Source: Armatimonas rosea
GTDB taxonomy: Bacteria > Armatimonadota > Armatimonadia > Armatimonadales > Armatimonadaceae
Direction of reading: 5' to 3'
Length of the DNA stretch: 64,000 nucleotides
Assembly: GCF_014202505.1 (NCBI RefSeq)
Contig: NZ_JACHGW010000005.1
Location: 1-64,000 of the forward strand
Under the pieces are notes generated by a model that was given only the letters and a program-made list of their open reading frames with translations, did not search any database and was not told where the DNA came from. A program made the translations under genes and the position numbers. Shown in pieces: positions 34,509 to 40,611 of the stretch. How positions within the stretch are numbered: the first letter of the stretch is position 1; each line of letters starts with the position of its first letter.

Positions 34509-35388
34509 ATGGGTTTGCCTCTCTTTTCGACCACGCGTGGCACGCTTGCCGCACTCGCACTTTTAGCACTCGCTGCGCTTCCGCAGTCCGTACAGGCACA
34601 GACGACAACACAGGCCTTTAGCTTCACGGGAGCGAATCAATCGTTCGTGGTTCCCGCGGGCGTGACCAGCCTGACGGTCAAGCTCTGGGGCGCTGGCGGC
34701 GGTCGTGGTGGCTCTGCTGCCTTCGTCACGGGCTTGCTCTCCGTTACCCCGAGCGACACTCTCACCCTTATTGTCGGGGGGGGGGGGAGCAACAGCTGTT
34801 ACCGGTGGCTTCGGGGGCGGCGGCACTGGTACACCTGGCTTCGGTGGTGGTGGTGGTCGCTCTGCGATTCGGCTCGGAAGCACGGAGCTTGTTACGGCAG
34901 GCGGTGGCGGCGGAGATACTCTTGGCGGTGGGGGCGGTCTCGCCACAGGGGGGAGCGGCAGCGGCGGTGGCGGCGGCACGCAGTCTGCCGGTGGTGCAGC
35001 CGGTGGTGGCACTTCTACGGCAGGCAGCCAGTTCCAGGGAGGCAATGGTGGTAGTCTAGGTGGTGGTGGTGGTGGCTACTTTGGTGGCGGTGGCGGTGGC
35101 CTGAATAGGTCCGGTGGTGGTGGCTCGTCGTTTCTGAATAACCTGACTGCCTCGGGAGCCAGTCAGGCGGGAGCCAATGGCACGCTCAGTAGCGTTGCCC
35201 CCGGCGGCATAAGTGACCCCGACTATGTGGCGGGCGTTGGCTGGGGTAATGCTGGTTCCGCGGGTGGCGACGGTCGCATCGTGCTGATCTACACGCTTGC
35301 CGGGACCTCCGCCCCGGAGCCCGGCACGCTGGCTTTGCTTGCGCTGGGTATCGTCGGTGGGGCTTTGGCGCAGCGACGGCGCAAGTAG
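34509..35388 (+). CDS. Glycine-rich PEP-CTERM-tail protein 2, frame broken at a G12 tract
   Basis: N-terminal part (frame of 34509): signal peptide LFSTTRGTLAALALLALAALPQSVQAQ, then FVVPAGVTSLTVKLWGAGGGRGG, typical of glycine-rich secreted proteins. Downstream of TLIVGGGG this frame goes into non-protein-like sequence. The remaining glycine-rich body (FGGGGTGTPGFGGGGG...) and the tail PEPGTLALLALGIVGGALAQRRRK lie in the next frame, up to 35388. The switch is at a run of twelve G at 34776-34787: eleven G would restore one frame. So the gene is either phase-variable, uses slippage, carries a sequencing error, or is a pseudogene. In-frame, the protein would be about 292 aa. Confidence 0.78.
34776..34787 (+). 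repeat. Homopolymer G12 tract in coding sequence
   Basis: Twelve consecutive G at the exact point where the reading frame of the glycine-rich gene shifts by +1. Such tracts are classic slipped-strand sites, but are also error-prone in assemblies. Confidence 0.9.
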
Positions 35389-35413
35389 CGTCCTTTCCAA
35401 CCGTCTTTTAGGC

Positions 35414-35453
35414 GGCCTCCTGCCCCCCACGCGTCTGGGGCAGGAGGCCTTTT
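35414..35453 (+). terminator. Intrinsic terminator after secreted protein 2
   Basis: Perfect 13-bp stem GGCCTCCTGCCCC / GGGGCAGGAGGCC followed by TTTTCG. Confidence 0.92.
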
Positions 35454-35555
35454 CGTTGACGCAAATCGCCATCCTGGTATATATTACGGCGACTAAGTAA
35501 TAGTAGCAGTGCCGACGTATGCTGGTGTGTGGCTCTGCTGACCAAGGATCTCTCG

Positions 35556-36230
35556 ATGACGCTCTCTCGCTCTCTTCGCCCTGCTGCCCGGCTTCGCTGC
35601 CTCGCTCTCTTAGGACTGGCCCTTCTTCCCCACACCGCACACGCCCAGACCTTTATCTCCAACGACATCAACCAGAACCTCGCGACCAGTGGCTCGGGCA
35701 ACAACCTCAACGACAACCAGACCAAGGCCTACGGTTTCACCACGGCGGCGCTCTCTAACTTTCAGTTTACGTCGGCGACCATCTCCCTAACGCTTGTCAC
35801 GGGGACAAACAACACGGTCTCGGGAGGAATCTACGCCGATAGTGGGGGCAACCCGTCTAGCACCCAGCTTGTCGCCTTTAACACCGTCTCTGTCTCCAGT
35901 GGGGGCGTCAACTACCGCACCTTCACTCCGGTCAGTACGTTTCAGCTCACCCCCAACACGACCTACTGGGTGCGCTTCTTCAGCACCACCGCTGGAGCCG
36001 GAACCCAGTGGAACGCGGTTCCCAGCACCTTCCCCACCGCTACCGGGGACTACAACGGGCTGGTCACGCTTCTTGGCTACAAAAACAGCAACACCAGTGG
36101 GGCAAGCTGGGGGACGAGCACGCTGACCAATGGCATCACCATCACGCTCGTCACCCTGCCCGAACCCGGAACCTTTGCGCTCCTCGCACTGGGCTTGGTC
36201 GGCGGAGTCATCGCTCGCCGCCGCAAGTAA
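35556..36230 (+). CDS. Secreted PEP-CTERM-tail protein 3 (choice-of-anchor R-like)
   Basis: 224 aa from the ATG at 35556 (AAGGA 8 nt upstream; an upstream GTG is less likely). Signal peptide SRSLRPAARLRCLALLGLALLPHTAHAQ. The body contains TVSGGIYADSGGNPSSTQLVAF, FTPVSTFQLTPNTTYWVRF and a Trp-rich segment, which fits the choice-of-anchor domain R pattern. C-terminus PEPGTFALLALGLVGGVIARRRK is a canonical PEP-CTERM. Upstream TATATTAC could be part of its promoter. Confidence 0.85.
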   Translation: MTLSRSLRPAARLRCLALLGLALLPHTAHAQTFISNDINQNLATSGSGNNLNDNQTKAYGFTTAALSNFQFTSATISLTLVTGTNNTVSGGIYADSGGNPSSTQLVAFNTVSVSSGGVNYRTFTPVSTFQLTPNTTYWVRFFSTTAGAGTQWNAVPSTFPTATGDYNGLVTLLGYKNSNTSGASWGTSTLTNGITITLVTLPEPGTFALLALGLVGGVIARRRK

Positions 36231-36344
36231 GCCTGCCTATGCCGCCTAATGGAATGGGGCGTCTGCAGTGGCGGGCGGCGGGTAGAGCGGATCGGCGAGC
36301 CCTGCCTGCAAAACCTTGTACAGACTTTGTACAGATTTCCTTGT

Positions 36345-36350
36345 TATAAT
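36345..36350 (+). promoter_or_regulatory. Extended -10 (TGTTATAAT) of leader copy 1
   Basis: TATAAT preceded by TG and an unclear -35. It lies 6 nt before GTGAG, the predicted first bases of leader copy 1. Confidence 0.55.
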
Positions 36351-36355
36351 GCCAG

Positions 36356-36440
36356 GTGAGTCGGTTTAGCCTTCGGTGGGTTGCCACCTTGGCAGACGCT
36401 ACTACCCTTACTGTCCAATGGTGACGGGGTAGGGCAGAAA
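36356..36440 (+). ncRNA. Structured 5' leader candidate, copy 1
   Basis: About 85 nt, matched closely by copy 2 at 38.9 kb. Common features: initial GUGAG; a hairpin GGUGG-GUUG-CCACC; the constant UUGGCAGACGC; and a terminal helix CUACCC / GGGUAG enclosing CUGUC-CAAUGGU-GACGG. Copy 2 keeps the helices with different bases (GGUGG/CCGCC, CUACUC/GGGUAG), that is, compensatory changes, which supports RNA structure. The initial GUGAG can also pair with CUUAC, which overlaps the terminal helix, so two exclusive folds are possible. I could not match it to a known riboswitch. It is now cut off from its gene by an IS element. Confidence 0.6.
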
Positions 36441-36451
36441 GAGTGAATCAA

Positions 36452-37482
36452 TAGACGTTATCCTGTTTCATTGTCCCTCCATGCGTGGTGACGCTGTTCT
36501 CAATTGCTGATATTATTTCGGCATGTCGGGATTAACTTATACCAAAGCATGCGCCACCTCGGGAAGACTATTGGCCCTCACGGGATTGGAGCCCAGCGAG
36601 TTCAGAACTCTACTGCCCTACTTTCAGAGTGCCCTAGAAGCGCACCTAGAGAACGTCACCGTCGAGGGCAAACAAAGAGAGGGAAAGAGCTTTTCCGTCT
36701 ACAAAAATGCTCTCCTGCCTACCACGGAGGATAAGTTGCTCTTCGTTCTGACCTTCGTCAAACAGAACCTCATTCAGGAGGTCATGGGAGCACTTTTCGA
36801 TATGTCGCAGCCTAAAGTCAACGACTGGCTACAGCTCCTTGTAGTGGTCCTCAGAGAAGCACTTCGCCAAAGTGGCGATGCTCCCAGCAGAACCGTACAG
36901 GAGCTCAAAGCAAGCGTGGAAGCAGAAAACAGCCCCCTTTTTGTCTGGACGTTACGGAACGTCCCGTCCCCCGACCAACCGACCAGCAGCGTCAACGCGA
37001 TCTTTACAGTGGAAAAAAGAAGCGCCACACCCTCAAAAATGCGATCCTAATAGATGAGGACTGCCGAATTGTGCATCTGAGTGAGACGGTCAAAGGCACG
37101 ATGGCTGACAAAAAGATCGCTGAGTCGGTGGGCTATGAGTTGCCTGCCGATAGTGCCGTTCTACAGGATCTTGGTTTTCAAGGATTTGAAGTTGCTGATG
37201 TGGAAACCCTGATGCCCCACAAGAAACCTCGTGGGCGTGAACTGACTCCATTTGAGAAAGCTGTCAATCGTATCATCAGTCGCTCTCGTGTCTACGTGGA
37301 ACACGCCATCTCTAGTATCAAGCGGTGTCGAGCCGTTCGTGACTCTCTACGCCTGATTCGTGCCGAGATGTCGGACATGGTAATGGAGATTGCTTGTGGT
37401 TTGCATAACCTGCGTTTGCGGCTTTACCCCTGGCAAAAAGTCCCTATGCCGGGAGAGCCTTGGTGAATCAGGATAACGTCTA
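36452..37482 (+). mobile_element. IS5-like insertion sequence (about 1.03 kb) with TA target duplication
   Basis: Terminal inverted repeats GACGTTATCCTG(T/A)TTCA at 36454-36470 and 37464-37480 (17/19 matches), flanked on both sides by TA. The length, DDE transposase split over two frames and TA duplication point to the IS5 family, IS427-like group. The IS lies between leader copy 1 and the ATG of the secreted-protein gene 4, whose start codon follows the right TA directly. Confidence 0.88.
36523..37466 (+). CDS. DDE transposase (DDE_Tnp_4 type), split by a -1 frameshift
   Basis: First frame (36523-about 36935): MSGLTYTKACATSG...DKLLFVLTFVKQNLIQEVMGALFDMSQPKVNDWLQLLVVVL, an HTH_Tnp_4-type DNA-binding region. 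The catalytic part is in the -1 frame and continues to 37466: CLDVTERPVPRPTD (first Asp), YSGKKKRHTLKNAILIDED, LQDLGFQGF (second Asp) and EHAISSIKRCRAVRDSLR (Glu). The frames cross between about 36900 and 36942, near AGAAAACAGCCCCCTTTTTG. IS5-family elements commonly make the fusion by programmed frameshifting, so this may be functional; no reliable slippery heptamer can be assigned. Total about 314 aa. Confidence 0.85.
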
Positions 37483-38160
37483 ATGGTTTTTTCGCGCTAT
37501 ATTGCAACTCGCGGCTTTCTTGCCGCCCTGACCGTGGTTGGCCTCGCCGCCCTTCCACAAACCGCACAGGCACAACGCATCTCCGGTGTTACGGCATCAT
37601 CGAATATGGGGTCTTTTTCAAGTACCAATATTGCAAATACGGTAAATGGTGTCGGCTTGGACTCCCTTTCACTAACGGCAAACCATGCCGTGGCTAACTT
37701 CGGCGATTATTGGTTAAGCAGTTTCGGTGCTGCGACGGGGATCATTGATTTTGATCTTGGGGGGCTCTACGATGTGTCGGGATTTTCCTTCTGGAACGCC
37801 CGTGATGTTGTTCAAACCGAAACAGGCATCCGGGGAGTCGCTGTGACGTTCTCGACGAATGGTAGTAGCTTCTTTTCCGCTTTAGGCACGCCAACAGAGT
37901 TTGCACAGGCGACCACTTCCAGCGCCACCAATGCGCCCGAGATCTTCTCCTTCTCTCCGGTCAGTGCAAGCTATGTGCGCTTCACGGTGACCAGCAACTG
38001 GGGAAACCCCAACCTAACAGGCTTTAACGAGGTCGGGTTTAGTGGCACCGTCTCCACGCCTTCGTCGGTTACCCCTGAGCTTCCCGGTGCGATGCAGCTC
38101 CTTCCCGCGCTGCTCCCGGTTGCGCTGATCGGTGCCCGCAAGCGCTTCAAGAAAGCCTAG
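37483..38160 (+). CDS. Secreted protein 4, F5/8C-like body with PELPG-type tail
   Basis: 225 aa. Signal peptide FSRYIATRGFLAALTVVGLAALPQTAQAQ. The body has VRFTVTSNWGNPNLTGFNEVGFSG, which resembles a discoidin/F5-8C-like galactose-binding fold. The C-terminus is TPELPGAMQLLPALLPVALIGARKRFKKA, a variant sorting tail (P-E-L-P-G, hydrophobic helix, basic end), identical to that of secreted protein 5. The ATG follows the IS's right end directly, so the gene has lost its own leader and promoter contact and may be silent or driven by the IS. Confidence 0.82.
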   Translation: MVFSRYIATRGFLAALTVVGLAALPQTAQAQRISGVTASSNMGSFSSTNIANTVNGVGLDSLSLTANHAVANFGDYWLSSFGAATGIIDFDLGGLYDVSGFSFWNARDVVQTETGIRGVAVTFSTNGSSFFSALGTPTEFAQATTSSATNAPEIFSFSPVSASYVRFTVTSNWGNPNLTGFNEVGFSGTVSTPSSVTPELPGAMQLLPALLPVALIGARKRFKKA

Positions 38161-38402
38161 CCCGCGCCCTTAAAGTTAAGACAAAGGCTCCGAGGGTTGC
38201 GAGACCCTCGGGGCCTTTTCTGTTTTCTAAGCGAGCGAGGGAGCATCGCTTGTAATCGCATCTCCTTCAGCAGCAGTTGCCGATCCCTTTGCTGCAAATG
38301 TATCCACATTTTCTCAAAATGCATCTCCATCTCCTCGAAATGCATCTCCATTTGTTGCAATCGGATTGACGATTCTTTGCTAGATAGATACAATTGCTCC
38401 AT
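38157..38402 (-). CDS. Possible small coiled-coil protein (weak)
   Basis: 81-aa minus-strand frame: MEQLYLSSKESSIRLQQMEMHFEEMEMHFEKMWIHLQQRDRQLLLKEMRLQ is strongly helical with heptad spacing and an internal 21-nt repeat (CTCCAT...GAAATGCAT). The last third runs into the terminator and the end of gene 4, so may not be real. It is divergent to the small-protein gene at 38.4 kb. No Shine-Dalgarno sequence. I report it because the repeat pattern is not random; it could equally be a tandem repeat with no protein. Confidence 0.3.
   Translation of the reverse strand: MEQLYLSSKESSIRLQQMEMHFEEMEMHFEKMWIHLQQRDRQLLLKEMRLQAMLPRSLRKQKRPRGSRNPRSLCLNFKGAG
38183..38219 (+). terminator. Intrinsic terminator after secreted protein 4
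   Basis: AAAGGCTCCGAGGG / CCCTCGGGGCCTTT stem, T-rich tail TTTTCTGTTTTC. The same terminator is repeated after secreted protein 5. Confidence 0.9.
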
Positions 38403-38426
38403 CTCTTGGAAGGAATTAAGAAAACG

Positions 38427-38750
38427 ATGGGATACAAACGACGTACCTCTCTCGCACTGGAAGCGGCTCAGACACGACGAGACAATTTAAAGAAGATCGA
38501 CCCCGCTCTGGACTTAGGCCATGGCAACACGCTTGCTGCCTACGAATCGGAGATCGTTGCGGTGCAAGCAAAGCTGAGTGCCTACAACCAGATCCTAGCC
38601 GCCGCCGATGATGCGCTAAATCAACTACAAGACGCGGAGAAGACCCTTAAGAAGCGCTCCACGCGCATGCTGGCTGGGGTGGGAGCGGCGTTTGGTAAGG
38701 AGAGCAGCCAGTACGAGATGGCAGGCGGAACCAGGGAGGGCGGCGGGTAG
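38427..38750 (+). CDS. Small helical protein, full copy of a repeated family
   Basis: 107 aa: MGYKRRTSLALEAAQTRRDNLKKIDPALDLGHGNTLAAYESEIVAVQAKLSAYNQILAAADDALNQLQDAEKTLKKRSTRMLAGVGAAFGKESSQYEMAGGTREGGG. Helical and coiled-coil-like, ending in a conserved tail with a Y-E-M-A-G-G-T-R motif. Similar tails occur in multi-copy small proteins of cyanobacteria that I recall but cannot name. The ATG is chosen by GGAAGGA upstream. Two 3' fragments of the same family lie within 2 kb (39.6 and 40.5 kb), suggesting the gene or its neighbourhood spreads. Confidence 0.7.
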   Translation: MGYKRRTSLALEAAQTRRDNLKKIDPALDLGHGNTLAAYESEIVAVQAKLSAYNQILAAADDALNQLQDAEKTLKKRSTRMLAGVGAAFGKESSQYEMAGGTREGGG

Positions 38751-38838
38751 GCATCCCTCACGGAATACGGCAAGTCCTGATACTCCAGTATGTTAAAAAT
38801 CATATCTAAAGTACAGAAGCCAAAGTACGACAATCTAA

Positions 38839-38868
38839 TTGACATAGAGATGTCGTTTTTGATATACT
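38839..38868 (+). promoter_or_regulatory. Consensus promoter of leader copy 2
   Basis: TTGACA, 18-bp spacer, TATACT, 4 nt before the GTGAG start of the leader. Confidence 0.8.
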
Positions 38869-38871
38869 CAT

Positions 38872-38953
38872 GTGAGTTTAGCTAGGTGGGTTACCGCCTT
38901 GGCAGACGCCACTACTCACACTAGTCAATGGTGCCAGGGTAGGGCAGAAAGAT
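38872..38953 (+). ncRNA. Structured 5' leader candidate, copy 2
   Basis: Intact unit: consensus promoter, then about 82 nt of structured RNA, ending 6 nt before the ATG of secreted protein 5. Helices: GGUGG-GUUA-CCGCC; CUACUC / GGGUAG enclosing an imperfect stem with loop CAAUGGU. The 5' GUGAGU can pair with ACUCAC, which shares bases with the CUACUC helix, so the folds exclude each other. The position over the ribosome-binding region suggests translation control. No match to c-di-GMP-I, cobalamin, SAM, TPP or other classes that I could check by eye. Confidence 0.62.
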
Positions 38954-38959
38954 GGACAA

Positions 38960-39517
38960 ATGAATTTTTCGCGCTTTGTTTCGGCCCGTGCCACGCTGGC
39001 CGCCCTTGCTCTGCTCGGAGTAGCGGCCCTACCTCAAGCCGCACATGCACAGACGTATGTAGGAAGCTGGGATCTCGCTCTGATCCCTAATGGTGTCTGG
39101 ACCTGGACAAATAACCCGATCTGTCTGACCGGTCAAGAAGCTGCTGCGATGCTTTTTGGCGGAGTGGCTTCCGACTACTACATCTCCACAATAGACAGCA
39201 ACCCGCTCAACATCAACCACAGCGCTTGGCTTGATGGCTATGGAGATACTCAGTATCTGTTCACACCGGCTAGTGAGTCCTTTAAGAAACAGACAGGGAC
39301 AGGCTATAGCGATCCCGGTGCTATTGGATCCGCTTACTCCGCATACGTTCGTGACAATGCTCCTTTTGTTAATCCTGCTGGCACAAATGTGAACTATGCC
39401 TTTCGCGTCACGGCACCCTCGTCGGTGACCCCTGAGCTTCCCGGTGCGATGCAGCTTCTTCCCGCGCTGCTCCCGGTTGCGCTGATCGGTGCCCGCAAGC
39501 GCTTCAAGAAAGCCTAG
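38960..39517 (+). CDS. Secreted protein 5 with PELPG-type tail
   Basis: 185 aa. Signal peptide FSRFVSARATLAALALLGVAALPQAAHAQ. The body (YVGSWDLALIPNGVWTWTNNP...) carries a motif-rich PEP-CTERM-like domain with GQEAAAMLFGGVASDYYIST. The C-terminal 29 residues are the same as in secreted protein 4 and nearly identical at nucleotide level, as is the terminator behind it. A clear example of an intact module: promoter, leader, secreted gene, terminator. Confidence 0.82.
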   Translation: MNFSRFVSARATLAALALLGVAALPQAAHAQTYVGSWDLALIPNGVWTWTNNPICLTGQEAAAMLFGGVASDYYISTIDSNPLNINHSAWLDGYGDTQYLFTPASESFKKQTGTGYSDPGAIGSAYSAYVRDNAPFVNPAGTNVNYAFRVTAPSSVTPELPGAMQLLPALLPVALIGARKRFKKA

Positions 39518-39539
39518 TCCGCGCACTCAAAGTTAAGAC

Positions 39540-39577
39540 AAAGGCTCCGAGGGTTGCCATGGCCCTCGGGGCCTTTT
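39540..39577 (+). terminator. Intrinsic terminator after secreted protein 5
   Basis: Same stem as at 38.2 kb, AAAGGCTCCGAGGG / CCCTCGGGGCC, followed by TTTTCTGTTTTC. Confidence 0.9.
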
Positions 39578-39606
39578 CTGTTTTCGAAGCGAGCGCAGTG
39601 CTCTCT

Positions 39607-39672
39607 CGGGTGTTTGGCAAGGGCAGCAGCCCGTACGAGATGGTGGGGGGAACTCGGGAGGGCGAGGGGTAG
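39607..39672 (+). pseudogene. 3' remnant of the small-protein family, fragment 1
   Basis: 22 codons RVFGKGSSPYEMVGGTREGEG with stop, matching the tail AAFGKESSQYEMAGGTREGGG of the 107-aa protein. No start or upstream part is present. Confidence 0.75.
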
Positions 39673-39711
39673 GGGCGGTATAATTTGAAGTGAATAAGGG
39701 AGACCAAACCA

Positions 39712-40011
39712 ATGACCCTGACACTTGAGATACCCGACGACCTACTTCCCCGTTTGGCTGCCATGCCCGAGAAAGATCGTCAGAGCTACACGCTGGCTGC
39801 CCTACGCTTGGCGGCGATCTATGGGCCGACTCAAGAACCCGATCCCGTTTTTACCTCTGAGCAGCTTGCCAGTATCGGGCGAGGGCTAGAGCAGCTTGAT
39901 GCCGGTGAGGGTATCGACGGCGATCTGGTCATGGCCGAGCTCTACGCTGAAGCGGGGCTGGAAAACCCGCCCGTGTTCAACCGGGGCAATCCCCGCAGAC
40001 GTCGCGCATGA
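39712..40011 (+). CDS. Small protein, antitoxin-like
   Basis: 99 aa. N-terminal MTLTLEIPDDLLPRLAAMPEKDRQSYTLAALRLAA, the strand-helix-helix start of many VapB/RHH-like antitoxins; the C-terminal half is acidic then basic (NRGNPRRRRA). TATAAT and AAGGGAGA are visible upstream. It overlaps the next gene by 4 bp. Its role as an antitoxin is inferred from organisation with a ParE/RelE-like partner. Confidence 0.6.
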   Translation: MTLTLEIPDDLLPRLAAMPEKDRQSYTLAALRLAAIYGPTQEPDPVFTSEQLASIGRGLEQLDAGEGIDGDLVMAELYAEAGLENPPVFNRGNPRRRRA

Positions 40012-40439
40012 GGCGTGGCCCTGGTGGCGGGCCGTTGCGCCCCTTGGCTCCACCTCTGGTTCTTGACTTCTCCCCAGAAGGACGTGCCGCGCTTCGCCAG
40101 GCACAAACCTGGCTCAAGGGGTTCTCCACCGAGGTTCTCCAGCGGTTCACCACGACGCTTAGCCACGAGCTAAAGGCGCTCTGCAAAGCCTGTGCCGTGA
40201 ATCCGCCAACACAGCCTCATGAGCAAGCTACGATCTACTACTCACGTCCTGTTTTTGCCCATCGGTTTCAGACGGGTAAGACGAAGACAAAGCGCTCGTC
40301 GTCTGGCGTCTGGTTTGTGATCTTTGATCTGCAAGACACCAACGGCGATGCCCGCCCCGATCTCCTGCGCATTGTGACGATCTTTCATGCCGCCAGTCAA
40401 GCACCTTGGGACGAGCAAGGCGAGGAAGAGAGCGCTTAG
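40008..40439 (+). CDS. Possible RelE/ParE-like toxin or partner
   Basis: 143 aa. The C-terminal half (SSSGVWFVIFDLQDTNGDARPDLLRIVTIFHAASQAPW) resembles the RelE/ParE fold's last strands, where W.V.F...RI..I.HAA patterns are common. The N-terminal half is longer than in typical toxins of about 100 aa. No catalytic residue can be pointed out. ATGA overlap with the antitoxin-like gene. Confidence 0.5.
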   Translation: MRRGPGGGPLRPLAPPLVLDFSPEGRAALRQAQTWLKGFSTEVLQRFTTTLSHELKALCKACAVNPPTQPHEQATIYYSRPVFAHRFQTGKTKTKRSSSGVWFVIFDLQDTNGDARPDLLRIVTIFHAASQAPWDEQGEEESA

Positions 40440-40448
40440 CAGCTCACG

Positions 40449-40550
40449 CAGAAGCGCTCCACGCGCATGCTCGCCGGGGTGGGAGCGGCGTTTGGTAAGG
40501 ACAGCAGCCAGTACGAGATGGCGGGGGGGACCAGAGAGAGCGGCGGGTAG
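40449..40550 (+). pseudogene. 3' remnant of the small-protein family, fragment 2
   Basis: 34 codons QKRSTRMLAGVGAAFGKDSSQYEMAGGTRESGG, one or two differences from the tail of the 107-aa protein and very close at nucleotide level. It directly follows the toxin-like gene's stop and has no 5' part. Confidence 0.82.
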
Positions 40551-40611
40551 CTGGCCCCCTGACCTCCACACGGGGGCGATTCCCAAGCCCCATCGGGTAC
40601 AATGGCGCGAC

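Noticed and set aside
36356..38953. Assignment of the leader pair to c-di-GMP-I (GEMM), cobalamin or another known riboswitch
   Set aside because: None of the conserved cores I know (for example GGCAAACC...ACGCAAAGCC for GEMM-I) is present; similarity is limited to short words.
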